The notes under the pieces were generated by a model. The model saw only the letters and a program-made list of their open reading frames with translations, did no database searches and was not told the origin of the DNA. 6,334 nt of DNA from Bacillota bacterium (GTDB lineage: Bacteria; Bacillota_A; Clostridia; DSM-8532): the NCBI GenBank assembly GCA_023424865.1, contig JAFADM010000604.1, positions 1-6,334 on the forward strand, written 5' to 3'. The position numbers and the translations under genes are program-made. Positions 1 through 6,014 of this stretch are shown here, piece after piece (the stretch's first letter is position 1; each line of letters starts with the position of its first letter).

Positions 1-1256
1 CCAAGCCTTGCCAGATAATCGTTAAAACGGTAATATTCATCATACCAGGTTTGCTGATAATAGAGTGAGGGGGGATAATCCCGCTTGCGAAGCCCCCGCA
101 GGGAATAGCCCTGAAGGTGCTGGCACATGAGATTGACGCCATTGACATACTGCCATCCGGCAATCCAGCGCATTTCATCAAAGCTGACATCCCAACCGCT
201 CATAGCATAGCTTTCAGTAAGTACCTGCTCTTTTCCCAGCTGCTCGGCTACCGAGCCTACCTGCTTGGGAATCCGGGGATCGCTTACGCTTCGTCGCAGA
301 GAATCGACACCGGGCGTATGCATGAACTCGTAAAAGGGCATGCCTCCCGCAGTGCCGGTCATCTGGCTGTACAGGCTTTCTTCCATCATCATGTGGCCGG
401 TCAGCTTACAGTTGTGAGCCTCGCACCACTCCCCAATTTGCTTCATATAAGCATTTACAAAAAGCTCATTTACCAATGCCCAGAAATCGTGGCGTACCTT
501 GCGATAGCCCTCACAGGGCAGAAAAAGTGCGGGAAGCCTCCGCATCAAATCATAGCCGTAGCGTTCCAAAAAGGCCTGGGGCATGAGGTAAGACCATGGA
601 ATCGGCCCCTGTGCAAGCCTCGGCTCATCGGTAAAGAAGCCGTAAAGCCCATTCTGACCCAGTTCAAAGCGTTCAGCGTACTGGTCATGGGTGGATTCAA
701 GAAAAGCAGCTATTACCTTTTCGTTAAGCACATCAATATAATGAGGTGAGCAGTTATGGCTTATTTCCACATAATCGGCATAGTCTTCCTCTGGTTTTGC
801 TTCCTTTACAGGTACACACTGACCGTCCTTTTCAGTGAGTGCAAAAACTCCTAAAAGAGCTTCGCCGGTTATGGCCTGTTCCGGAGTTTGAAGGCGGCGA
901 AAGCAAAGCCCGCGGGCATACACCCAATCTCCCAGCGCTGTGACCTTTCCCCCTGCAAAGCCGCTGGGCCAACCCTCTTCGTCATATACCCACGGATGAA
1001 GACCTACGGACTTGCCTGTTTCTATGCCAACCTGAATGCTTTCAAACCAGGGCTCTTCCAAATATTCGGTCTGAAGGCCGCCCCGGGCGTGCATGAAATA
1101 GCCTCCCACACCGCTTTGCTTCATGAGCTTGATCTGTCTTTGAAGCTCCTTGGACTCCAGCTTCTCGTTCCAGGACCAGAAAGGGATGGGCCGGTACTCC
1201 AGCTTAGGCTCTTTAAGCGTATCGGCCAGGCTTTGGCTTACATTTTGATGTTTCAT
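1..1256 (-). CDS. GH106-like glycoside hydrolase (alpha-L-rhamnosidase-type), C-terminal part outside window
   Basis: An open frame starts at an ATG (1256-1254) and runs off the left edge without a stop, giving 418 visible residues. AAAGGAG at 1274-1268 lies 11 bases upstream and supports this start. By eye the protein resembles the catalytic part of GH106 proteins. It has an N-terminal PFWSWN motif (residues 25-30), GVGGYFMHARGG (49-60), YDEEGWPSG (91-99), an acidic FFTDEP motif (207-212), GHMMMEES (287-294) and ESYAMSGWDVSFDEMRWIAG (348-367) followed by WQYVNGVN. GH106 enzymes remove L-rhamnose from plant or bacterial glycans and usually exceed 800 residues, so about half is probably missing. 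I see no signal peptide at the N terminus (MKHQNVSQSLADTL), so it probably acts in the cytoplasm on imported oligosaccharides. It is the third gene after the kinase and isomerase on the same strand. The family call is fairly secure. Rhamnose specificity is inference, because many relatives are uncharacterised. Confidence 0.8.
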   Translation of the reverse strand, partial: MKHQNVSQSLADTLKEPKLEYRPIPFWSWNEKLESKELQRQIKLMKQSGVGGYFMHARGGLQTEYLEEPWFESIQVGIETGKSVGLHPWVYDEEGWPSGFAGGKVTALGDWVYARGLCFRRLQTPEQAITGEALLGVFALTEKDGQCVPVKEAKPEEDYADYVEISHNCSPHYIDVLNEKVIAAFLESTHDQYAERFELGQNGLYGFFTDEPRLAQGPIPWSYLMPQAFLERYGYDLMRRLPALFLPCEGYRKVRHDFWALVNELFVNAYMKQIGEWCEAHNCKLTGHMMMEESLYSQMTGTAGGMPFYEFMHTPGVDSLRRSVSDPRIPKQVGSVAEQLGKEQVLTESYAMSGWDVSFDEMRWIAGWQYVNGVNLMCQHLQGYSLRGLRKRDYPPSLYYQQTWYDEYYRFNDYLARL

Positions 1257-1358
1257 GTAACTTAACGCTCCTTTATCTATGGTTGATACGAGTGCAAAAC
1301 CTGTAGTTAAGAAACAGCCATTTACAGGCTTCAGGTGCGCATTTATGAATGGGCGGTA
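1257..1358 (-). other. Isomerase-hydrolase intergenic spacer with weak hairpin followed by TTTT
   Basis: This is a 102-base gap inside the presumed operon. Read on the minus strand, CCTGTA (1328-1323) pairs with TACAGG (1305-1300) across a 17-base loop, and TTTT follows at 1299-1296. The stem is short and the loop large, so it would be at most a partial terminator or processing site that lowers hydrolase expression relative to the upstream genes. No clear internal promoter is seen. Confidence 0.3.
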
Positions 1359-2768
1359 TTAGCGGTGATGATAAACCTCAACATCCATATAATTACCCAT
1401 AGCTTCCTCCAAAATATCCGCAACCTTGCCCCGAACGAAGCATACATGGTGTTCAAATCCATTTTTGCAGATATAGTTCATAAGGCTTTGGAGGTTATCC
1501 ACCTCGCACAAAGCTACGCCGCCCTTTGTAGGCAGATGCTCGGAGCCGAAACGGCCTTCGCCGACATACATTTTCATTTTGCCTAAAACGTCGTCGGTGG
1601 TTACACGGATATAAGTCATATCGCCCGGTGCAACCTGTCCCTTGCAGGCACCAAAGCAATTTTCCTTGCCAAGGGTTGAACCCAGAACATCAAGGCACTC
1701 AATTTCCATGGGCGCATCAAAGAAGCTTTTGGGGAAATTGGAGCAATGGAGGCTGATGCAGCTGTTACGCTGATCACGGATATTATTGTTCCAATCCATA
1801 AGAGCAGGCGCGCTTCCTGCAGCAAGGTGGGCCGCAAGCATGGAAACGGCACCGGTAACGTCACTTTCACAGGCCGAGGGCTTGCCTTTTTCGCCCATCA
1901 TGCTCATAGACAGGCAGGTAGCGCAGCCATAATTGTTTTCAACACTGTCCCAGCACTGGACGGTGGAGGCGTCGCACTCAAGATCCGTGACAAAGTCCTC
2001 AATAGCCAGACACAGCTTAGCCTGAAGCTCAACCTTATCGTCGGTAATAAAATCAGCCACCTTGCCATAAGCGCGAATTTCTTCCTTTTTGGCATCAATG
2101 GCAGTTTTGTCTGAATAATTGCGGGCTTTGAAAATAATCTCGCTCATATCCACTGTCTGAACGCTGATTTTATGCTTTTGCAGAATCTTTTCTGAAAAAC
2201 GGACCGTGTTAAATGCAACAGGCCGGGCACCCAGCATGGCAATGCGCGATCCTCGAAGTCCTCCCACTACACGGCAAACCCCTGCAAAACGCAAAAGATC
2301 GGCAGTAAATTCTTCGCTGTCAATGGGACATGTATGAAGGGTAGTATTGGTAAAACGGATGCCTCTTTGATAAAGATTATTGCAAAGGGATATTTTACCG
2401 CAGAACGCATCACGGCGATTGGCCATATCCAGCTTGTCAAAATCGTCATCACAAGCCTGCACCAGTATGGGCACATCTAATTTTGCCAGTTCAATGGCTT
2501 CGGCAACGCCAAGCTCTTCGCCAAAATTGGGTAAAATGCAGATGATACCATCGATCTTGTCCCGATTTTTTGAGAAAAGCTTTGCACAGGTACGCGCTTC
2601 TTCAAAGGAAACAACCGCACCGTATTTGGTATCTTCCTCCCCTACCATAATGTAATCGAAACCAAGCTGTGTCAATTTGGTTGTGATTTGTTCACGTGCT
2701 GTTTTAACCAAGTGGCTGGGAAAGAATCCGCGGGTGGTAACTATAACCCCAAAGGTTTGCTTTTTCAT
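1359..2768 (-). CDS. L-fucose/L-arabinose isomerase-family protein (FucI/AraA-like sugar isomerase)
   Basis: Using the ATG at 2768, the protein has 469 residues. An in-frame ATG at 2777 also exists but lies one base after AAGGAG (2784-2779), too close for initiation. The ATG at 2768 has a 10-base spacing and gives MKKQTFGVIVTTRGFFP. FucI/AraA-superfamily enzymes interconvert aldoses and ketoses using a divalent metal, usually Mn2+. Here the N-terminal Rossmann-like half (about residues 1-170) is followed by a central domain. The likely metal ligands are Glu301 in SACESD, Asp325 in ALMDWN and His440/His441 in FEHHV near the C terminus. It is not a classical RhaA or AraA and lies in the poorly assigned L-fucose isomerase-like group, so its sugar is unknown. 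The hydrolase and kinase neighbours suggest a deoxyhexose or pentose. The protein has 21 cysteines, which suits an anaerobe. It sits 66 bases after the kinase stop and is probably co-transcribed. Confidence 0.88.
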   Translation of the reverse strand: MKKQTFGVIVTTRGFFPSHLVKTAREQITTKLTQLGFDYIMVGEEDTKYGAVVSFEEARTCAKLFSKNRDKIDGIICILPNFGEELGVAEAIELAKLDVPILVQACDDDFDKLDMANRRDAFCGKISLCNNLYQRGIRFTNTTLHTCPIDSEEFTADLLRFAGVCRVVGGLRGSRIAMLGARPVAFNTVRFSEKILQKHKISVQTVDMSEIIFKARNYSDKTAIDAKKEEIRAYGKVADFITDDKVELQAKLCLAIEDFVTDLECDASTVQCWDSVENNYGCATCLSMSMMGEKGKPSACESDVTGAVSMLAAHLAAGSAPALMDWNNNIRDQRNSCISLHCSNFPKSFFDAPMEIECLDVLGSTLGKENCFGACKGQVAPGDMTYIRVTTDDVLGKMKMYVGEGRFGSEHLPTKGGVALCEVDNLQSLMNYICKNGFEHHVCFVRGKVADILEEAMGNYMDVEVYHHR

Positions 2769-2778
2769 ACTGCTCATA

Positions 2779-2784
2779 CTCCTT
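2779..2784 (-). promoter_or_regulatory. Ribosome binding site deciding the isomerase start
   Basis: AAGGAG on the minus strand is followed by T and then ATG (2777), and 10 bases later by a second in-frame ATG (2768). A one-base spacer is not workable, so the site favours the second ATG and removes three residues (MSS) from the longest reading. Confidence 0.75.
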
Positions 2785-2834
2785 TTTTATAATAAGGTGC
2801 AGGGTAATCTTATTTTATTCAATCCTGGACAAGG

Positions 2835-4325
2835 TTATTTTGAGCCTGCGTCTGTTTCGCTAAGAACAAGTGCAACAGCCTTTTGCCATCCATCATAAAG
2901 GGCCTGCGCCTGGTTTTGCGGCATTTGAGTCTTATAGCGAACGGCAGCTCTGCTCTGATTAAGAGTATTTTCTGTATATAAGCCTGCGGACAGGCCTGCC
3001 GCAAATGCGACTCCTGCTCCGGACAACTCTTCCATACGGCTGGCGTCCACCGGCAGGCGTATGAGGTCGGTTTGAAACTGCATTAAAAAGCTGTCGCGGG
3101 TGGGGCCTCCGTCGGTACGAAGCGCATGAAGGTCAACACCTGCCCTCTGGGCTGCTTTTACCACATCAGTAATCTGGTAGGCAATACACTCCTCAGCCGC
3201 ACGGACAATATGTGCTTTTCCCGTTGTGCGAGACATTCCGCAAATCATGGCTCTGGCCTCGCTGTTCCAATAAGGAGCTCCAAGTCCGCTGTAGGCCGGC
3301 ACCAAATAAACACCGCCCGTGTCAGGTACGCTTCTGGCAAGGCTTTCTGCTTCTCTGGCACTGCTAATAATCCCCAAACTGTCCTTCAGCCAGCTGATGA
3401 CCGCGCCGGTATAATTAATATTGCCCTCCAGCACATAATCTACTCGTCCGCCTATGCCCCAGGCAAGGCTGGTAACCAGCGTATTATCACAAACAGCCCT
3501 TGAACCCGTGTTTATCATCACCGATGAGCCTGTTCCGTAGGTTGCTTTTCCATGACCGGCAGTTATGCAGCCCTGTGCGAACAACGCAGCGTGGCTGTCG
3601 CCCATCACGCCCCGCACGGGTATAGGCTTCTCAAATGCGCCTTCAAAGGTGCTTTCGCCGAAATAACCGTCACTGGGGCATACCTGAGGCAGAATTTCAT
3701 AGGGAACGCCGAACCATTGGCACAACTCTTCATCCCATTTTAAAGTGTGAATATTAAACAACTGGGTGCGGCTTGCGTTGCTGTAATCGGTCGCATGATT
3801 GCCCGTCAGCCTGTAAAGCAGCCAGGCGTCCATGGTTCCTGCTAAAAGTTGCTTATTTTCATAAGCCTTTCGAGCTTCAGGAACATTGTCCATTAACCAG
3901 CCAAACTTTGCTGCTGTAAAATAAGGTGACAGCCTGAGCCCCGTCTTATCCTTGACAGCAGTTCCATGTCCTTTGGCCTCAATGCTTTCACACAGCGCGG
4001 CGCCTCGGGCGCATTGCCATACTATGGCGTTGTATATGGGCTTACCGTCCCTGGTCCACATAATTCCTGTTTCACGCTGATTACTGATACCTGCCGCAAC
4101 AACAGCATCTTGCGGTACATTATTTTCTGCAAGCAGCTGCTTTACTGTGAGAATGGTATTTTGGTAGATTTCCTGTCCGTCGTGTTCTACCCATCCGTGC
4201 TCGTTAACGATCTGCCGGTGTACAGTATCATAGCGTGCTACAAGAGCACCCAACCTGTCAAACAGCAGCGCTTTAGTCCCGGAGGTGCTTTGGTCAATGG
4301 CCAGCACATATTTTTGCGCATTCAC
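2835..4325 (-). CDS. FGGY-family carbohydrate kinase, GlpK-like but with altered substrate pocket
   Basis: The 496-residue product has full FGGY length and aligns by eye with glycerol kinase throughout. Landmarks are the phosphate-binding DQSTSGTKA (11-19), NQRETG (82-87), IYNAIVWQ (97-104), SPYF (133-136), NASRTQLFNIHTL (183-195), MGDSHAALFAQ (241-251), TYGTGSS (262-268), GLGAPYW (347-353) and DGGPTRDSFLMQFQ (405-418). The putative catalytic base is Asp243. Arg84, Glu85, Trp103 and Tyr135 match glycerol-contact residues of E. coli GlpK. However, the GlpK Gln after the catalytic Asp is Ser244, and the Phe of YGTGCF is Ser268. These changes, and the isomerase next door, point to phosphorylation of a larger ketose rather than glycerol; that is inference. 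The start is GTG, with GAAGGG (4342-4337) 11 bases upstream. An ATG four bases further in is out of frame. It is first in the minus-strand operon, behind the promoter at 4403-4375. Confidence 0.9.
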   Translation of the reverse strand: MNAQKYVLAIDQSTSGTKALLFDRLGALVARYDTVHRQIVNEHGWVEHDGQEIYQNTILTVKQLLAENNVPQDAVVAAGISNQRETGIMWTRDGKPIYNAIVWQCARGAALCESIEAKGHGTAVKDKTGLRLSPYFTAAKFGWLMDNVPEARKAYENKQLLAGTMDAWLLYRLTGNHATDYSNASRTQLFNIHTLKWDEELCQWFGVPYEILPQVCPSDGYFGESTFEGAFEKPIPVRGVMGDSHAALFAQGCITAGHGKATYGTGSSVMINTGSRAVCDNTLVTSLAWGIGGRVDYVLEGNINYTGAVISWLKDSLGIISSAREAESLARSVPDTGGVYLVPAYSGLGAPYWNSEARAMICGMSRTTGKAHIVRAAEECIAYQITDVVKAAQRAGVDLHALRTDGGPTRDSFLMQFQTDLIRLPVDASRMEELSGAGVAFAAGLSAGLYTENTLNQSRAAVRYKTQMPQNQAQALYDGWQKAVALVLSETDAGSK

Positions 4326-4362
4326 AGTGTATGCCGCCCTTCGTTTTAATAAATTTTTGAAT

Positions 4363-4377
4363 AATTTTAGTAAAATT
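4363..4377. promoter_or_regulatory. Candidate LacI-family operator, site 1 (perfect 15-bp palindrome)
   Basis: AATTTTAGTAAAATT is a perfect inverted repeat of two 7-base arms around one central base. It overlaps the -10 and probable start of the minus-strand operon promoter. Related elements lie at 4487-4499 and 6015-6027. Assignment to the adjacent LacI-type protein is inference from position and recurrence, and the AT richness lowers its specificity. Confidence 0.5.
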
Positions 4378-4403
4378 TTATCATCAATTATTTAAAAGGT
4401 CAA
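4375..4403 (-). promoter_or_regulatory. Sigma-A-type promoter of the kinase-isomerase-hydrolase operon
   Basis: On the minus strand TTGACC (4403-4398) and TAAAAT (4380-4375) are separated by 17 bases. This is close to the TTGACA-17-TATAAT consensus. Transcription would begin near 4368, giving a leader of about 43 bases before the GTG of the kinase. The palindrome at 4363-4377 overlaps the -10 and start point, the usual place for repression. Confidence 0.7.
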
Positions 4404-4486
4404 TAGAACTTTTATATTGCAATACTCTATAATTAACCTTAATATCTTCTTATGTGAATAATAATAAGCTTTTCCATGCAAACTCT

Positions 4487-4499
4487 ATTTTACTAAACT
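4487..4499. promoter_or_regulatory. Candidate LacI-family operator, site 2
   Basis: ATTTTACTAAACT shares an 11-base core (ATTTTACTAAA) with the reverse complement of site 1. It is an imperfect palindrome (one arm ends AAACT instead of AAAAT). Its centre lies 123 bases from the centre of site 1 and 81 bases before the regulator's start codon, so it could serve autoregulation or loop with site 1. Confidence 0.4.
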
Positions 4500-4573
4500 A
4501 TTATTGCTTTTATGCGGCAATTCGTGTATTGTTAAATCATATCAAATAGAACCAATGTTTAGGGAGGGGTAAT

Positions 4574-5593
4574 GTGTCTGTTGTAAAGGATGTCGCCCGC
4601 AAGGCGGGCGTATCGCCAAGCACTGTCTCGCTTGTTCTCAATAACAAGCCCGGTATCAGCAGTTCCACTCGTCAGCGCGTCTTTCAGGCCATGGCCGAGC
4701 TCGGATATCAGGATTATACGCCAAATCGCGGCACTAAAAATATGCAGCGTTCCATTCAGTTTATACTCTATAAAAAGCATGGCCACGTGGTAGCCGACAC
4801 CCCGTTTTTCTCAAGCGTTCTTGAGGGCGTGGAGGCTCAGGTGAAAAAACATGGCTTCAGCTTGCTTATTACCTATATAAACGCCGCACATGGCGTTCGT
4901 GAGCCGCTTCAGCAAATTATGGACAGCGCATGCTCCGGTATTATTCTGCTGGCTACCGAAATGACCCACAACGATCTCCTTCCATTCACCCGCACAGGCA
5001 TACCCCTGGTGGTTTTGGACAGCTATTTCGAAGAGATTACAGTGGACAGTGTGGTTATTAATAACAGGCAGGGTTCCTTCCTTGCAACTCGTAATTTATA
5101 TGAAAACGGCCACACTGAAATAGGTTACCTCAAAAGTAAAGTCGCTATTAATAATTTCTACGAGCGCAAGGACGGCTATAAAAAGGCTCTTAAATCCTGC
5201 AAACTGCCATATAACACCGAATACATTTTTGAATTGGGCGCTTCCGTAGAAACGGCCTACACGGACATGAAGGAGCTCCTCAGTGTTAAAAGAAAGCTTC
5301 CTACAGCCTTTTTCGCGGACAATGACGTTATCGCCGTAGGAGCCATGCGGGCTCTGAGGGAAGCCGGTGTACGGGTTCCCCAGGATGTTTCTGTAGTGGG
5401 CTTTGACGATATACCCATGTGTGAAATGTTGGATGTTCCTCTAACCACGATTCGTGTTCCCAAGCGGCACATCGGCATGCTGGCGGTGGACAGATTGGTA
5501 GAAATTATCTGCAACGACACAGACGTACGGGTTAAGATTGAGGTTCGCACTGAAATTGTAGAACGAAGCAGCGTTCTTAACCGCAATGTTTAA
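4574..5593 (+). CDS. LacI-family transcriptional regulator
   Basis: The 339-residue protein has normal LacI-family length. Residues 3-24 form the helix-turn-helix (VKDVARKAGVSPSTVSLVLN), followed by a third helix (STRQRVFQAMAELGY) and a ligand-binding periplasmic-binding-protein-like domain from about residue 61 (SIQFILYKKHG, TPFFSSVLEGVE, VVGFDDIPMCEMLDVPLTTI) to the C terminus. The start is GTG with GGAGG (4563-4567) six bases upstream. An ATG two bases earlier is out of frame and stops at once. The hinge is atypical: YTPNRGTKNMQRS replaces the usual YxPNxxARSL, with Met57 roughly where the intercalating Leu normally sits. The recognition helix has Leu20 where LacI has Arg22. It is transcribed divergently from the sugar-enzyme operon and upstream of a lipoprotein gene, so it is probably the local sugar-responsive repressor. 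The effector is unknown. Confidence 0.93.
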   Translation: MSVVKDVARKAGVSPSTVSLVLNNKPGISSSTRQRVFQAMAELGYQDYTPNRGTKNMQRSIQFILYKKHGHVVADTPFFSSVLEGVEAQVKKHGFSLLITYINAAHGVREPLQQIMDSACSGIILLATEMTHNDLLPFTRTGIPLVVLDSYFEEITVDSVVINNRQGSFLATRNLYENGHTEIGYLKSKVAINNFYERKDGYKKALKSCKLPYNTEYIFELGASVETAYTDMKELLSVKRKLPTAFFADNDVIAVGAMRALREAGVRVPQDVSVVGFDDIPMCEMLDVPLTTIRVPKRHIGMLAVDRLVEIICNDTDVRVKIEVRTEIVERSSVLNRNV

Positions 5594-5597
5594 ATTC

Positions 5598-5629
5598 TTA
5601 AACGTGAATCACATCGTTTAATATAAACG
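5598..5629 (+). repeat. Three alternating half-sites (TTAAACG / CGTTTAA / TAAACG) after the regulator stop
   Basis: TTAAACG (5598-5604) can pair with CGTTTAA (5615-5621) over a 10-base loop. The same CGTTTA (5615-5620) can instead pair with TAAACG (5624-5629) over a 3-base loop. The two hairpins exclude each other. The unit begins five bases after the regulator stop and precedes the terminator. The second pair also reads as a 15-bp palindrome, so it could be a protein site. Confidence 0.4.
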
Positions 5630-5638
5630 GAAGTTATT

Positions 5639-5666
5639 AAAGAAGGGGCATGTGCCCCTTCTTTTT
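5639..5666 (+). terminator. Intrinsic terminator after the LacI-type regulator
   Basis: AAAGAAGGGGCA (5639-5650) is perfectly complementary to TGCCCCTTCTTT (5653-5664) and is followed by TT, so the RNA forms a GC-rich stem with a small loop and ends in five U. It begins 45 bases after the regulator stop. The A-run on the other side makes it potentially bidirectional, but no minus-strand gene ends here. Confidence 0.92.
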
Positions 5667-5715
5667 GCTTATCTTTCCAGCAAATCCATACACGCAACAT
5701 GCTTTGTTTTAACAA

Positions 5716-5758
5716 TGCCGCAAAGGCGGAATAATTTTATCGCTTTTGTGGCACTTTT
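5716..5758 (+). terminator. Second hairpin with T-tract, terminator-like
   Basis: TGCCGCAAAGGCG (5716-5728) pairs with CGCTTTTGTGGCA (5741-5753) as a 13-base stem including two G-U pairs, with a 12-base AT-rich loop. CTTTTT follows on the plus strand. It lies 50 bases after the main terminator, so it may be a backup terminator or the 3' end of a small RNA. No gene of its own is seen upstream. Confidence 0.5.
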
Positions 5759-5791
5759 TAATATGAAATAAGAAGTTTTCCGGACGGGACC

Positions 5792-5831
5792 GGTCGCAAG
5801 CCTTAGCTTGCTGCTCGCCCATGCATCCCGG
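5792..5831. repeat. GC-rich hairpin repeat, copy 1
   Basis: This 40-base unit is about 65% GC inside AT-rich DNA. It carries a perfect hairpin, GCAAGC-CTTA-GCTTGC (5796-5811), then CTCGCCC and the palindrome ATGCAT. Copy 2 follows with a period of 43 bases and only one mismatch (C5829 against T5872). It is not coding in any convincing way. It resembles small interspersed structured repeats; membership of a genome-wide family is inference. Confidence 0.85.
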
Positions 5832-5834
5832 GCT

Positions 5835-5874
5835 GGTCGCAAGCCTTAGCTTGCTGCTCGCCCATGCATCCTGG
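5835..5874. repeat. GC-rich hairpin repeat, copy 2
   Basis: This copy is identical to copy 1 at 39 of 40 positions, with the hairpin at 5839-5854 and ATGCAT at 5864-5869. Only three bases separate the copies, so this is a tandem array and not a repeat-spacer CRISPR layout. The conserved hairpin suggests recent duplication or selection on structure. Confidence 0.85.
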
Positions 5875-5937
5875 AATAACGACTTAGGAATATTGGCTGC
5901 ATTTAACACGTTTGGGTAACATTATTTACTGCTGCAG

Positions 5938-5979
5938 ATGGAGGAGATATATTTGAAAACGTTACTAAACTTTGATTAA
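5938..5979 (+). CDS. Possible 8- or 13-codon ORF behind a strong Shine-Dalgarno (doubtful)
   Basis: GGAGGAG (5940-5946) lies six bases before a TTG (5953) that opens MKTLLNFD and stops at TAA (5977-5979). An in-frame ATG at 5938 would give 13 residues (MEEIYLKTLLNFD) but overlaps the ribosome site. No promoter is obvious just upstream, and the frame overlaps a cre-like site. It could be a leader peptide, a gene remnant or chance. Confidence 0.2.
   Translation: MEEIYLKTLLNFD
5954..5967 (+). promoter_or_regulatory. cre-like site (CcpA-type catabolite control)
   Basis: TGAAAACGTTACTA matches the Firmicute cre pattern TGWAANCGNTNNCA at all but one fixed position. It lies about 64 bases upstream of the -35 of the lipoprotein-gene promoter. 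CcpA sites well upstream of a promoter are often activating or weakly repressing. The downstream part, TTACTAAACT (5962-5971), is identical to ten bases of operator site 2, so it could also bind the local LacI-type protein. Confidence 0.4.
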
Positions 5980-6014
5980 ACTGTTTTAAATAAAACAATA
6001 AAACAAACGACTAA

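Larger units (their letters stand above)
4326..4573. promoter_or_regulatory. Divergent regulatory region between kinase operon and LacI-type regulator
   Basis: This 248-base AT-rich region separates the minus-strand operon from the plus-strand regulator. It carries the minus-strand promoter and two related palindromic elements, listed separately. A plus-strand promoter for the regulator is less clear. Candidates are TTGCTT-17-TATTGT (4504-4532) and TTTCCA-17-TAAACT (4471-4499); the second would have its -10 inside the palindrome at 4487-4499. A TATAAT at 4428-4433 has no convincing -35 partner. Confidence 0.7.

Noticed and set aside
117..749. Plus-strand frame of 210 codons
   Set aside because: It lies antisense to the GH106-like gene, whose minus-strand translation carries continuous family motifs. 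Its own translation has no recognisable domain.
888..1265. Plus-strand frame of 125 codons
   Set aside because: It is antisense to the start of the hydrolase gene and has no recognisable family features.
1359..2768. Sulfoquinovose isomerase of a sulfoglycolysis pathway
   Set aside because: Some isomerases of this superfamily act on sulfoquinovose, but no sulfoglycolytic partner (GH31 sulfoquinovosidase, transaldolase or transketolase type) is present, and an FGGY kinase with a GH106-like enzyme fits other sugars better.
2766..2777. Isomerase start at the upstream ATG (2777)
   Set aside because: The AAGGAG site would be one base from that ATG. The second ATG at 2768 has a 10-base spacing.
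2835..4325. Naming the kinase glpK (glycerol kinase)
   Set aside because: Overall similarity is clear, but two glycerol-contact positions are changed and the neighbours are sugar enzymes, with no glycerol facilitator or GlpD-type dehydrogenase in view.
5792..5874. CRISPR array
   Set aside because: There are only two copies, separated by three bases with no spacer. The unit is a hairpin repeat in tandem.
5709..5909. Minus-strand frame of 66 codons
   Set aside because: It reads straight through the two hairpin repeats and the terminator-like hairpin, and has no ribosome site or recognisable domain. A repeat-derived artefact is more likely.
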